Shown in pieces: positions 18,075 through 26,814 of a DNA stretch of 64,000 nt. Position numbers and translations under genes: made by a program. This DNA comes from JACCZX01 sp963829995. Its GTDB lineage: Bacteria > Pseudomonadota > Gammaproteobacteria > Burkholderiales > Burkholderiaceae_F. The notes beneath the pieces were generated by a model, which was given only the letters and a program-made list of their open reading frames with translations, made no database searches and was not told the DNA's origin. The DNA is taken from contig CAWHKW010000009.1 of NCBI GenBank assembly GCA_963829995.1, positions 62,001 to 126,000 of the forward strand, in the 5' to 3' direction. The stretch's first letter is position 1, and each line of letters begins with the position of its first letter.

Positions 18075-19396
18075 ATTCCGCGGTCGTTCGTTCGATCGAA
18101 CCTGCCGACAGCGGCGATAGCAGTGACGTCATCGGTCGGTTGCAGCATGTCGGACGCGCCGCGCGCGAAGCGTCGGCTGCAATGTCGGCCGCGGGCAGCC
18201 GATCGAAGGATGATGCGCTGCAGACAATCGCGAACCTGCTACGTGACCAGCATCGTCAAATCATCGAGGCGAATGGGCGGGATCTTCAGCGCGCGCGAAC
18301 AAGCGGCGTGCAACCCGCGTTTCTCGATCGCCTGGCGCTCGACGCCGGGGCAATCGAGCAAATGGCTGTCGGCGTCGAACAGGTCACGCAGCTAACCGAT
18401 CCGATCGGCGAGATCGTCGAGCTGAAGCCTCGCCCCAGCGGCATCAAAGTGGGCCGCATGCGCGTACCGCTCGGCGTGATCGCGATCATTTACGAAAGCC
18501 GCCCGAACGTGACGGTCGATGCCGCGGCGCTATGCATCAAGAGCGGCAACTCGGCGATCTTGCGCGGCGGCTCGGAGGCGATCGAAAGCAACCGCGTGCT
18601 GGCGCGCATCGTGCGCGAAGGGCTAGTGGCTGCCGGTTTGCCCGCGGACGCAGTGCAGCTGGTCGACACGACCGACCGCGCAGCGGTCGGAGCGCTCGCA
18701 CAGATGACCGAGTACGTCGATCTGCTGGTGCCGCGCGGTGGGCGTGGATTGATCGAGAGGCTGATGCGTGAGTCGCGCGTGCCGATGCTGAAACATTTGG
18801 ACGGCATCTGCCATGTTTACATTGACGGAGCCGCCGACATCGACAAAGCGATTGCGATCGCCGACAACGCAAAGACGCAGCGCTATGGCACTTGCAACAC
18901 AATGGAGACGTTGCTCGTCGCGCAGAGCATCGCTGAGGAACTCTTGCCTGCGTTGGGCCGCATTTACCAGTCGAAGGGCGTGGAGCTACGTTGCTGCCCC
19001 GAGTCGCGCGGGATTCTCGAAGCCGGCGGTGTGACCAACGTCATCGATGCAGTCGAAGAAGACTGGCGCACCGAGTATCTGGCGCCGATTTTGTCGATCT
19101 CGACCGTGCCCGGCGTCGACGAAGCCATCTCGCATATCAACACCTTCGGCAGCAAACACACTGATGCAATCGTCACCGAGAACTACCCGACCGCGATGCG
19201 TTTCGTGCGCGAGGTCGACTCGGCATCGGTCATCGTCAACGCTTCCACGCGCTTTGCAGACGGCTATGAGTACGGCCTCGGCGCCGAAATCGGCATTTCG
19301 AACGACAAGTTACATGCCCGCGGCCCGGTCGGTCTCGAAGGCTTGACGTCGCTGAAGTACGTGGTGTTCGGCAACGGCGAAGTGCGCAGCAACTAA
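18071..19396 (+). CDS. proA: Gamma-glutamyl phosphate reductase
   Basis: NADPH-dependent reductase that makes glutamate-5-semialdehyde in proline synthesis. The 441-residue product has an N-terminal extension of about 20 residues before the conserved start (LQHVGRAAREASAAMSAA). The catalytic cysteine is Cys275 in GTCNTMETLLV. The cofactor region VIYESRPNVTVDAAALC and the C-terminal SVIVNASTRFADGYEYG are as expected. The ATGA overlap with holA suggests coupling. proC, the next step in the pathway, is 7 kb downstream at 26020. Confidence 0.96.
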   Translation: MNSAVVRSIEPADSGDSSDVIGRLQHVGRAAREASAAMSAAGSRSKDDALQTIANLLRDQHRQIIEANGRDLQRARTSGVQPAFLDRLALDAGAIEQMAVGVEQVTQLTDPIGEIVELKPRPSGIKVGRMRVPLGVIAIIYESRPNVTVDAAALCIKSGNSAILRGGSEAIESNRVLARIVREGLVAAGLPADAVQLVDTTDRAAVGALAQMTEYVDLLVPRGGRGLIERLMRESRVPMLKHLDGICHVYIDGAADIDKAIAIADNAKTQRYGTCNTMETLLVAQSIAEELLPALGRIYQSKGVELRCCPESRGILEAGGVTNVIDAVEEDWRTEYLAPILSISTVPGVDEAISHINTFGSKHTDAIVTENYPTAMRFVREVDSASVIVNASTRFADGYEYGLGAEIGISNDKLHARGPVGLEGLTSLKYVVFGNGEVRSN

Positions 19397-19399
19397 GGC

Positions 19400-19828
19400 A
19401 TGGGCAGCAACGAGTATCTATGGATCAAAGCGCTGCACATCGTCTTCGTGACCAGCTGGTTTGCCGGACTTTTCTACCTTCCGCGCATCTACGTCAACGT
19501 CGCGATGGTCGAGGACGCCACGACTCGCGAGCGATTGTTGATGATGGCGCGCAAGCTGCTGCGCTTCATGACCGGGCTGGCTGTGCTCGCTCTGGTATTC
19601 GGCGCCTGGCTGCTGAGCTACGGCGTAGGCGTCGGTGCCGGCTGGATGAACGCGAAGCTCGTGCTCGTCCTGGTCCTGCTCGCATACCACGCATGGTGCG
19701 CCACTTTGTACGGCAGGCTTGTTCGTGGCGAAGCCACGCATTCTCACGTTTGGTTTCGCTGGTTTAACGAAGCTCCCGTACTGCTGCTGTTGGCGATTGT
19801 CATCCTTGTGGTGGTAAAGCCGTTTTAG
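19400..19828 (+). CDS. hemJ: HemJ-type protoporphyrinogen oxidase (CopD/UPF0093 family)
   Basis: Small integral membrane protein of the HemJ family, which converts protoporphyrinogen IX to protoporphyrin IX in bacteria lacking HemG or HemY. It has 142 residues with four transmembrane segments. The conserved N-terminus W-x-K-x-LH...SWFAGLFYLPR holds His13 (ALHIVF), and the second helix region ends in ARKLLRFMTG. It lies three bases after proA. The family also includes copper-export-like CopD proteins, but the LFYLPR signature favours HemJ. Confidence 0.85.
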   Translation: MGSNEYLWIKALHIVFVTSWFAGLFYLPRIYVNVAMVEDATTRERLLMMARKLLRFMTGLAVLALVFGAWLLSYGVGVGAGWMNAKLVLVLVLLAYHAWCATLYGRLVRGEATHSHVWFRWFNEAPVLLLLAIVILVVVKPF

Positions 19829-19834
19829 GAACGT

Positions 19835-20437
19835 ATGGAAAAGACCGTCGATTACTTCATGACTCCGGTGTCCCCCTTTGTCTACCTCGGGCACGCTCGC
19901 TTTCGAGAGATCTGCGCAAGGCATCAGGCGAAGATCCATCTGCGCGTGATGGACCTGGGCAAAGTGTTTCCGGTGTCGGGCGGGCTTGCACTGAAAGATC
20001 GTCCGCCACAAAGGCGTGCCTATCGAATGATGGAGCTCAGGCGCTGGCGAGACTTTCTCGGCGTGCCGTTGACACTCGAACCCAAACACTTTCCGGTTCC
20101 AGCCGAGCCCGCGGCGACGCTGATCCTCGCGGTGCTGGAGCATCACGGGACCACCGCGGCGCTCGACGTCGCGGGGGACTGCGGCCGCGCCGTGTGGGCC
20201 GAGGAGCGCGACATCAGCGACGCGAGCGTACTCGCAGCGATCGTCAGCGCACGCCGACTCGATGCGAATGCACTGCTGGAGCACGCACGTTCGGCCGAGG
20301 TCGCGGCGCGCTACGTCCAGCATTCGCAAGAGGCGATCATGCGCAATGTATTCGGAGCGCCCTCCTACCTGTATCAAGACGAGCTCTTTTGGGGGCAGGA
20401 TCGCCTGGAGTTTCTGGATCGCGCGCTGGCGCGGTGA
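19835..20437 (+). CDS. 2-hydroxychromene-2-carboxylate isomerase-like (kappa GST/DsbA fold)
   Basis: The product (200 residues) belongs to the NahD/kappa-class glutathione transferase group with a thioredoxin-DsbA fold. It starts VDYFMTPVSPFVYLGHARF, where the SPF-Y segment carries the expected glutathione-activating Ser. The C-terminal FGAPSYLYQDELFWGQDRLEFL is the family's thioredoxin-like ending. No naphthalene-degradation genes are near, so the true role is likely a glutathione-dependent isomerase of unknown substrate. It overlaps the GTG start of the following gene by four bases. Confidence 0.85.
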   Translation: MEKTVDYFMTPVSPFVYLGHARFREICARHQAKIHLRVMDLGKVFPVSGGLALKDRPPQRRAYRMMELRRWRDFLGVPLTLEPKHFPVPAEPAATLILAVLEHHGTTAALDVAGDCGRAVWAEERDISDASVLAAIVSARRLDANALLEHARSAEVAARYVQHSQEAIMRNVFGAPSYLYQDELFWGQDRLEFLDRALAR

Positions 20438-21621
20438 GCGCTTCGTTTTTCGCGGTCTGCCCGCGCGGGCTCGAGCCGGCGCTTTCCGAGGAGCTTCTTG
20501 CGGTCGGCGCGCACTCGCTGCGCGCCGAGGCCGGCGGCGTTGCTTTCAAAGGCTCGCTCACCGTCGCGTACGCGGCTAACTTGCACTCGCGCATCGCGAG
20601 CCGGATCTTGTGGCAAGTCGGGCGGCGCGGTTACCTCACCGAACAGCATTTGTACGACGCCACGCAGGAAGTGCGCTGGCAGGACCTGATGACGGCGCAA
20701 CAGACGTTGCGCGTCGATGTCACCGCGTCGCGTTCACCGCTGCAGAGCCTCGAGTTTGCGATGCTTCGAATCAAGGACGGCATCGTCGATCGGCTACGGG
20801 AGCTGACCGGCGCGCGGCCGTCGATCGACCGTTCGAATCCGGACGTGCGTGTGTTCGCCTACCTCGATGCGTCGACCGTGACCTTGTACGTCGACCTGTC
20901 GGGTGAAGCGCTTTTCAAGCGTGGTTGGCGCGCGGACAAGGGGGAAGCACCGCTGAAGGAAAATCTTGCGGCGGGGTTGCTTGCCCTGGCGGGATGGACG
21001 CCTTCGGCTCCGCTGGCCGATCTTTTTTGCGGCAGCGGAACGATCGTGATCGAAGCCGCGTCGATTGCAGCCAAGCGCGCGCCGGGTCTGAATCGACGCT
21101 TCGCTTTCGAGCGGCTAAAGGGATTCGATTCGAACGCCTGGCGCCGCCTAAAGGACGCAGCGCGCGCCGCGGTCGATGACAACAGCAGTGCAGCGTTGGC
21201 AGGCTCGGATATCTCGACCGGCGTCATCGAGCACGCGATCGCCAATGCAAAATTGGCCGGATTGCAAGCCTGGCTCGACGATGGCCGCTTGCGCTTCGAC
21301 GCAGTCGACGCGCGGACCGCGACGCCGCCGGTGGCGACGGGAACCATTGTCTCGAACCCGCCTTACGGCGAGCAGAGTGCGCCACGCTCGGCGTCGGTCC
21401 CCGCCATGATGAGTCATGTAGGTGACCGGCTCAAACAGGAGTTTGCCGGCTGGGATGCGTGGTTCCTAACGTCAGACCGCCAATTGCCGAAACAGATGCG
21501 GCTGCAGGAAACCCGCAAAACCGTGCTGTTCAATGGGCCGATCGAATGCCGCTTTTTTCGGTTCGAGCTGGTCGCCGGCGGTTACCGTCCGCGCGCCGCC
21601 GCGGCCAAGACCGAAGTGTGA
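20434..21621 (+). CDS. THUMP-domain class I SAM-dependent RNA methyltransferase
   Basis: Probable rRNA guanine-N2 methyltransferase related to the N-terminal half of RlmL. The GTG at 20434 gives 395 residues starting VSASFFAVCPRGLEPALSEEL; more upstream codons lie inside the previous gene. The THUMP domain is at about 45-155, and the methyltransferase domain has the SAM loop ADLFCGSGTIVIEAA near 190 and the catalytic NPPY at 308-311. The second RlmK-like domain of E. coli RlmL is absent. The precise rRNA target cannot be read from sequence. Confidence 0.87.
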   Translation: MSASFFAVCPRGLEPALSEELLAVGAHSLRAEAGGVAFKGSLTVAYAANLHSRIASRILWQVGRRGYLTEQHLYDATQEVRWQDLMTAQQTLRVDVTASRSPLQSLEFAMLRIKDGIVDRLRELTGARPSIDRSNPDVRVFAYLDASTVTLYVDLSGEALFKRGWRADKGEAPLKENLAAGLLALAGWTPSAPLADLFCGSGTIVIEAASIAAKRAPGLNRRFAFERLKGFDSNAWRRLKDAARAAVDDNSSAALAGSDISTGVIEHAIANAKLAGLQAWLDDGRLRFDAVDARTATPPVATGTIVSNPPYGEQSAPRSASVPAMMSHVGDRLKQEFAGWDAWFLTSDRQLPKQMRLQETRKTVLFNGPIECRFFRFELVAGGYRPRAAAAKTEV

Positions 21622-21630
21622 GCAGCACGC

Positions 21631-22116
21631 CTACGTCGCCAACGCTCGCTCCACGTCTTTCTCGATGTCTTCAGGCTTGGTAGTCGGTGCGTAGCGGTCG
21701 ATCACGGTGCCGTCCTTGCCGACCAGGAACTTAGTGAAGTTCCACTTGATCGCCTCCGAGCCGAGCAAGCCCTTCTTCGCCGAGGTCAAATATTTGTAGA
21801 GCGGGTGGGCATTGGTGCCGTTGACGTCGACTTTAGAGAACATCGGAAACGTGACGCCGAAGTTCATCTCACAAAACTCCGCGATCTCGGTGTCGGGACC
21901 GGGCTCTTGCTGGCCGAACTGGTTGCTCGGAAAGCCGAGTACCGCAAATCCTTGGCCGGAGTATTTCTTGTGCAGCGCTTCAAGCCCTTTGTACTGCGGG
22001 GTGAAGCCGCACTGACTCGCCGTGTTGACGACGAGTAGCACCTTGCCCTTGAAGTCCGCCAACGTCCTCGTCTTGCCATCGATCGTCTGCGCAGCGAAGT
22101 CATAAACGGACGTCAT
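21631..22116 (-). CDS. Glutathione peroxidase family (thiol peroxidase)
   Basis: Reduces hydroperoxides. The 161-residue product uses cysteine (Cys36 in NTASQCGFTPQY) where animal enzymes have selenocysteine. The tetrad partners Gln (FPSNQFGQQEPG) and Trp/Asn (KWNFTKFLV) are present. Bacterial Cys-type members usually take electrons from thioredoxin. The ATG at 22116 gives the conserved N-terminus MTSVYDF; an earlier in-frame start adds 12 unrelated residues. Convergent with the THUMP methyltransferase gene, nine bases between stops. Confidence 0.93.
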   Translation of the reverse strand: MTSVYDFAAQTIDGKTRTLADFKGKVLLVVNTASQCGFTPQYKGLEALHKKYSGQGFAVLGFPSNQFGQQEPGPDTEIAEFCEMNFGVTFPMFSKVDVNGTNAHPLYKYLTSAKKGLLGSEAIKWNFTKFLVGKDGTVIDRYAPTTKPEDIEKDVERALAT

Positions 22117-22211
22117 CGTGGCTCCTGAATTCGTTACTACTGGAGCAAACAAGTGTAACGGTCGCGGAGCAGGGAACGCGGCTTGCTTAGGCCACTAGCG
22201 GGAGAGTTCAG

Positions 22212-22415
22212 ATGCAGTCAAATCGATCGTTCGTCGTTGCTGGCTCCACGAAGCTGCCACCGGAAATGGCGCCAGGCGACGAGGCGCGGTCCGGAACTCC
22301 CGGCACCGGCGAAAACGTCTGCCGCATGTGCGACGGCACGGGCCAGGTTGACGGCCACACCTGTCCGGACTGCGAAGGCAGCGGCAAGGTGATCGAAGGC
22401 GTCGGCGGAGCTTGA
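22212..22415 (+). CDS. Small protein with tandem CxxCxGxG zinc-knuckle motifs
   Basis: The product is 67 residues. The C-terminal half carries two DnaJ-type cysteine repeats, CRMCDGTG and CPDCEGSG, at about residues 37-59. They match half of the DnaJ zinc-binding region and could bind one zinc ion. The N-terminal half (about 1-35) is disordered-looking. A good ribosome-binding site (GGGAGAG) precedes the ATG. It lies 26 bases upstream of the CBS-domain gene on the same strand. It is not DnaJ itself, as no J domain exists; a small chaperone-like or regulatory role is only speculation. Confidence 0.72.
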   Translation: MQSNRSFVVAGSTKLPPEMAPGDEARSGTPGTGENVCRMCDGTGQVDGHTCPDCEGSGKVIEGVGGA

Positions 22416-22441
22416 TCTTGCGTGTAAATGGAGAATTCGAA

Positions 22442-22855
22442 ATGCAAACAATTGCCGAATTGATGACCACCGACGTCGAAGTCGTACGGCCTGAAGAGAC
22501 GTTGCGAGACGCCGCTCGCGCCATGGCAGATCTGGACGTTGGCTCGCTGCCGGTGTGTGATGGGCGAAAGCTGATCGGCATGGTGACCGACCGTGACATC
22601 ACGATTCGCGCCGTCGCTGAGGGAAAGAGCGCGGACACTCCAGTCAGTGAAGTGATGACCGACGAGGTCGTGTGGTGTACCGATACGGACTCGGTCGACG
22701 ACGTGTTGCAGCAGATGTCGGACGCTCAGGTTCGCCGCATCCCGGTCGTCGACAAGGACCGCCAGCTCGTGGGCATCGTCGCGCTCGGCGACATCGCGCT
22801 GGAAGAGGATGACGACGTCGACGAAGCGCTGCGCGACATTTCGATGCCGACATAA
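22442..22855 (+). CDS. Tandem CBS-domain protein
   Basis: A 137-residue protein made almost entirely of two CBS motifs (about 1-60 and 68-128), each with the typical ending: GMVTDRDITIRAV and GIVALGDIAL. A CBS pair binds adenosine nucleotides or related ligands and senses energy state; the partner is unknown. The ATG at 22442 follows a GGAGAA site, better than a TTG at 22412. The C-terminus is strongly acidic (LEEDDDVDEALRD). Probably co-transcribed with the preceding zinc-knuckle gene. Confidence 0.88.
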   Translation: MQTIAELMTTDVEVVRPEETLRDAARAMADLDVGSLPVCDGRKLIGMVTDRDITIRAVAEGKSADTPVSEVMTDEVVWCTDTDSVDDVLQQMSDAQVRRIPVVDKDRQLVGIVALGDIALEEDDDVDEALRDISMPT

Positions 22856-22862
22856 GGTCATG

Positions 22863-22968
22863 CGCTGCTCGTGTACGCGATTGCTTCGCATCGCACGTGC
22901 ACTCGCAGCGATTAGTTTGTCGGACGAGCTTCGGAGCGGCCGCGCAGCGGTCGCGTACACGAGGAGCG
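22863..22968. terminator. Long hairpin between convergent CBS and pilU genes
   Basis: An inverted repeat with 18-base arms (22863-22880 and 22951-22968) and one mismatch. Its right arm ends directly at the pilU stop codon. The 70-base loop contains smaller palindromes such as GCACGTGC. There is no T-tract, so if it terminates transcription it may act with Rho or simply protect 3' ends from both directions. The core shows no obvious relation to the repeats at 10099-10533. Confidence 0.55.
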
Positions 22969-24111
22969 TTATCCCGTGAGCCCCATGTGCTCGATACCCT
23001 TGTGGATACCGGCCACGCCACCGTACAACTTGCTGTTCAGCTTGATGTTCAACCGCACGTCGTTGACCGAATCGGCGTTGCGTAGCGCGTCTTCGTAGGA
23101 GATCTGCTCGGTTTCGTGCAGGTCGTACAGCGACTGATCGAACGTTTGCATCCCCTGCTCGCGCGAGCGCTTCATCACTTCCTTGATCTCGTGCACTTCG
23201 TTCTTGAAGATCAAATCCGAGATCAACGGCGAGTTCAGCATGATCTCGACCGCAGGAATCCGTCCCTTGCGGTCCTTGAACGGAACCAGCCGTTGCGAGA
23301 TCGATGCACGCAGATTCAGCGATAGATCCATTAACAACTGCTGGCGCCGCTCTTCGGGAAAGAAGTTGATGATGCGATCCAGCGCCTGGTTGGTCGAATT
23401 CGCGTGCAGCGTGCACATCACCAAGTGGCCGGTCTCGGCAAAGGCAATCGCGTGGTCCATGCCCTCGCGGTCGCGCACCTCGCCGATCAGAATGACGTCG
23501 GGCGCCTGACGCAGGGTGTTCTTCAACGCGATCGCCCAGCTCTCGCAATCGACGCCGACTTCGCGCTGCGTGATGATGCAGTTCTTGTGCGGGTGCACGT
23601 ACTCGATCGGATCTTCGATCGTGATGATGTGCCCGTTGCTGTTTTCATTGCGGTAACCGACCATCGCCGCCAGCGTGGTCGACTTGCCGGAACCCGTCGC
23701 GCCCACGACCAGCACGATGCCTCGCTTGGCCATCGCCAGCTCGTTGATCAGCGGCGGCATGTTCAATTCATCGCTGGTCGGAATATGGTCCGCGATCGTG
23801 CGGAACACGATGCCGACCTTGCCTTGCTGAATGAACGATGACACGCGAAAGCGCCCGATGCTCGTCGGGTTAATGGCGAAGTTGCATTCCTTGGTCTTCT
23901 CGAACTCGGCTGCTTGCCGGTCATTCATGATCGCGCGCACCAGCTCGCTGGTGTGCTGCCCCGTCAATGGCTGATTCGATACTGGCAGCACGCGGCCGTC
24001 AATCTTGAATGCCGGCGGAAATTCAGCCGTGAGAAAAAGATCCGAACCCTTCTTGCTGAGCAGCAGACGCAGCAGATCGTGGACGAACCGGGTTGCCTGA
24101 TCGCGTTCCAT
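22969..24111 (-). CDS. pilU: PilT/PilU-family type IVa pilus retraction ATPase (PilU)
   Basis: Hexameric secretion-type ATPase at the cytoplasmic base of the type IV pilus, assisting PilT in retraction. From the ATG at 24111 it has 380 residues. Walker A VVGATGSGKSTT, Asp box TIEDPIEYVH, Walker B LIGEVRD and His box TGHLVMCTLHANS are intact. It starts 11 bases after the pilT stop, the usual pilT-pilU order, and the longer C-terminus relative to PilT supports PilU. No other pilus genes are in the window. Confidence 0.92.
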   Translation of the reverse strand: MERDQATRFVHDLLRLLLSKKGSDLFLTAEFPPAFKIDGRVLPVSNQPLTGQHTSELVRAIMNDRQAAEFEKTKECNFAINPTSIGRFRVSSFIQQGKVGIVFRTIADHIPTSDELNMPPLINELAMAKRGIVLVVGATGSGKSTTLAAMVGYRNENSNGHIITIEDPIEYVHPHKNCIITQREVGVDCESWAIALKNTLRQAPDVILIGEVRDREGMDHAIAFAETGHLVMCTLHANSTNQALDRIINFFPEERRQQLLMDLSLNLRASISQRLVPFKDRKGRIPAVEIMLNSPLISDLIFKNEVHEIKEVMKRSREQGMQTFDQSLYDLHETEQISYEDALRNADSVNDVRLNIKLNSKLYGGVAGIHKGIEHMGLTG

Positions 24112-24122
24112 GAGTTCTCGCT

Positions 24123-25166
24123 TTAGCCTGCGAACGATTCGGGAGTCTTTGCGTACTGCCGCGCTTCGGCGACGGTAATCACGTTGCGGCGAACCAGCTC
24201 GGTCATGCAATGGTCGAGCGTCTGCATGCCAAACTGGCTGCCGGTTTGAATCATCGAATACATCTGCGCGATCTTGTTCTCGCGAATCAGGTTGCGGATG
24301 GCCGGCGTGCCGACCATGATCTCGTGCGCCGCCACGCGACCGCTGCCGTCTTTGAGCTTCAGCAGCGTCTGCGAAATCACGGCGACGACTGACTCCGACA
24401 ACATCGCGCGCACCATTTCCTTTTCTGCCGCCGGGAACACGTCGACCACGCGGTCGATGGTCTTGGCCGCTGACGACGTGTGCAGCGTGCCGAACACCAA
24501 GTGGCCGGTTTCTGCCGCGGTCAGCGCGAGCCGGATCGTTTCAAGGTCGCGCAACTCGCCGACCAGGACCACGTCCGGGTCCTCGCGCAATGCAGAGCGC
24601 AGGGCATTGGCAAACGACAGGGTATGCGGGCCGACTTCGCGTTGATTAATCACCGACTTGCGCGACTCGTGCACGAACTCGATCGGGTCCTCGATCGTCA
24701 GAATGTGTCCGTATAGATTGTTGTTGACGTGGTCGACCATCGCCGCCAGCGTGGTCGACTTGCCCGAGCCGGTCGGGCCGGTGACCAGCACCAGGCCACG
24801 CGGCCTTCCCGAGAAGTCGGCAAACTGACGCGGCGCTTGCAGCTCTTCCAATGACAGCACGCGCGAAGGAATCGTCCGCAGTACGGCCGCAGCGCCACGA
24901 TCCTGGTTGAAAGCGTTGACGCGAAAGCGTGCCAGCCCCGGCAGGTCGAACGAAAAATCGGTTTCCAGATTCTCGTCGTACTGCTTGCGCTGGGCGTCGT
25001 TCATGATGTCGTAAATCATGCCGTGCACGTCTTTGTGCTCGAGCGGCGGCAGGTTGATGCGGCGTACGTCGCCATGGACGCGGATCATCGGTGGCAAGCC
25101 GGCCGACAAATGCAGGTCCGATGCCTTGTTTTTGACGGAAAATGCGAGCAGTTCTGAGATGTCCAT
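24123..25166 (-). CDS. pilT: Type IV pilus retraction ATPase PilT
   Basis: Main retraction motor of type IVa pili, needed for twitching motility and DNA uptake. Its 347 residues match the standard length. An N-terminal PAS-like domain (DLHLSAGLPPMIRVHGDVRRI) is followed by the RecA-like core with Walker A VTGPTGSGKSTT, Asp box TIEDPIEFVH, Walker B LVGELRD and His box ETGHLVFGTLHTSS. The PilT signature AIRNLIRENKIAQMYSMIQ is present. Transcribed with pilU; divergent from the PLP-binding protein gene across 131 bases. Confidence 0.95.
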   Translation of the reverse strand: MDISELLAFSVKNKASDLHLSAGLPPMIRVHGDVRRINLPPLEHKDVHGMIYDIMNDAQRKQYDENLETDFSFDLPGLARFRVNAFNQDRGAAAVLRTIPSRVLSLEELQAPRQFADFSGRPRGLVLVTGPTGSGKSTTLAAMVDHVNNNLYGHILTIEDPIEFVHESRKSVINQREVGPHTLSFANALRSALREDPDVVLVGELRDLETIRLALTAAETGHLVFGTLHTSSAAKTIDRVVDVFPAAEKEMVRAMLSESVVAVISQTLLKLKDGSGRVAAHEIMVGTPAIRNLIRENKIAQMYSMIQTGSQFGMQTLDHCMTELVRRNVITVAEARQYAKTPESFAG

Positions 25167-25297
25167 GGCGGGCGGCGTTAGCCTCGGCGTTCTGCGCTAA
25201 GGGCCGAAGCGTAGCGCGCGCAATGATTCCGGTGTTCCCGTAAAAAAGCTAGAAATAGCTTGAAAACACAAGCCTCTAGGGTCGTTTGCTCAAGACA

Positions 25298-26023
25298 ATG
25301 TTGAGTGTGCCTACTTTGCCGGCGAACTTGCAAGCCAATTTGGATGCCTTGCACGAGCGCATTACCAAGGCTGCGCGAGCCGCGGGACGGGATCCATCAT
25401 CCGTGCGGCTGCTGGCGGTCAGCAAGGCATTCGGAGCCGACGCGATCCTGAGCGCAGCGGCGGCCGGGCAGCGCGCGTTCGGCGAAAACTACGTGCAGGA
25501 GGCGGCGGCCAAGATGGTCAGCATTCGGGCGCTGCGGCCCGATCTTGCGTTCGAGTGGCACTTTATCGGGCCGATACAGAGCAACAAGACACGCGCGATC
25601 GCCGAGCGTTTCGACTGGGTCCAATCGGTGGACCGCCTGAAGACTGCCGAACGTCTGGCCGAGCAGCGGCCGGCGAATCTGCCGCGGCTCAATGTGCTGC
25701 TGCAGGTCAACGTCAGTGCCGAGGCGAGTAAGTCCGGCGCCACGCCCGATGAGCTCAGCCAACTCGCCACCGCCGTTGAGCGGCTGCCACGCCTGCGCCT
25801 GCGCGGGCTGATGGCGATCCCCGCGCCGCAGGTTAACGTCGCGCAACAACGAATCGTCTTTGCCAGCACCAACGCGTTGTTCAGACAGCTGCGCGAAGAC
25901 GGGTTGAAGGTCGATGTGCTGTCGATGGGAATGTCGGACGACCTCGAAGCGGCGATCGCCGAAGGTTCGACCATGGTTCGCGTTGGCACTGCGATTTTCG
26001 GCGCGCGCACACCACGCCAATGA
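25298..26023 (+). CDS. YggS-family pyridoxal phosphate homeostasis protein
   Basis: PLP-binding TIM-barrel protein (PLPBP/YggS/ProY) that buffers PLP and affects amino-acid metabolism without known catalysis. The ATG at 25298 gives 241 residues; an in-frame TTG lies four codons upstream. The PLP lysine is Lys43 in LLAVSKAFGAD, followed by FGENYVQEA, WHFIGPIQSNK and SMGMSDDLEAAI. Its stop overlaps the proC start as ATGA. Linkage pilT / yggS / proC is common in beta- and gammaproteobacteria. Confidence 0.93.
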   Translation: MLSVPTLPANLQANLDALHERITKAARAAGRDPSSVRLLAVSKAFGADAILSAAAAGQRAFGENYVQEAAAKMVSIRALRPDLAFEWHFIGPIQSNKTRAIAERFDWVQSVDRLKTAERLAEQRPANLPRLNVLLQVNVSAEASKSGATPDELSQLATAVERLPRLRLRGLMAIPAPQVNVAQQRIVFASTNALFRQLREDGLKVDVLSMGMSDDLEAAIAEGSTMVRVGTAIFGARTPRQ

Positions 26024-26814
26024 AGGTCGCATTCATCGGCGGCGGCAACATGGCCGGTGCCTTGATCGGTGGCATGGTGCAAGCCGCGTTCAACGCTTCC
26101 GACATCGACGTCGTCGAGATCGACGCCGCGCGCCGCGCCGAGCTGGCGGAACGCGATTCAGTCCGCACGCACGAGCTCCCAGGCGACTGGTTGCGTGCGA
26201 GCGAAGTCATCGTGCTCGCCGTCAAGCCGCAGCAGATGCGCGAGGCAGTCGCCGCGATCCAGCCCCATCTAAAGCAGCAATGTGTGTTGTCGATCGCCGC
26301 TGGAGTTCGCGCCGAAACGATCAGCAGTTGGCTGGCGAGCGGCAAGATCGTGCGCGCGATGCCGAACATGCCTGCGTTGATTCGCGCCGGCGTCACGGCC
26401 GCCGTTGCGCGGCCTGAAGTCAGCGCTGCGCAAAAGGCCGCGGCCGACCAGATCCTGCGCGCCGTCGGCGCCGTCATATGGCTGGACGACGAAGCGATGC
26501 TTGACGCGGTGACCGCGCTATCCGGCAGCGGACCCGCATACGTCTTTTACTTCATCGAAGCGATGCATGCGGCCGCCATCGAGTTGGGTTTCGATGAAGC
26601 ACAAGCGCGCGCGTTGACGCTGCAAACATTTGCCGGTTCTGCGCAGCTGGCGGCGCAATCGCACGAATCGGCGCAGACATTGCGCGAGAAAGTGACCTCA
26701 AAAGGAGGGACGACCGCCGCCGCTCTCGCGAGCTTCGAGCGAGACAAGGTCGATCAGGCGATCGTGCGCGCAATCAAGGCTGCCGCGGCACGCGCGCGCG
26801 AGCTCGGAAGCTAG
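26020..26814 (+). CDS. proC: Pyrroline-5-carboxylate reductase
   Basis: Last step of proline biosynthesis (NAD(P)H-dependent). The 264-residue product has the N-terminal nucleotide-binding motif FIGGGNMAGALIGGM and the C-terminal catalytic signature ALSGSGPAYVFYFIEAM followed by LREKVTSKGGTTAAAL. Its start overlaps the preceding gene by four bases. Its stop overlaps the ubiA stop on the opposite strand. It belongs functionally with proA at 18071. Confidence 0.96.
   Translation: MKVAFIGGGNMAGALIGGMVQAAFNASDIDVVEIDAARRAELAERDSVRTHELPGDWLRASEVIVLAVKPQQMREAVAAIQPHLKQQCVLSIAAGVRAETISSWLASGKIVRAMPNMPALIRAGVTAAVARPEVSAAQKAAADQILRAVGAVIWLDDEAMLDAVTALSGSGPAYVFYFIEAMHAAAIELGFDEAQARALTLQTFAGSAQLAAQSHESAQTLREKVTSKGGTTAAALASFERDKVDQAIVRAIKAAAARARELGS

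Noticed and set aside
21631..22116. Vitamin B12 importer BtuE-type assignment for the glutathione peroxidase
   Set aside because: No btu genes are adjacent, and sequence alone supports only the general peroxidase family.
22208..23548. Minus-strand open frame of 446 codons
   Set aside because: It overlaps pilU on the same strand in another frame and crosses the CBS and zinc-knuckle genes; pilU motifs show the real frame.
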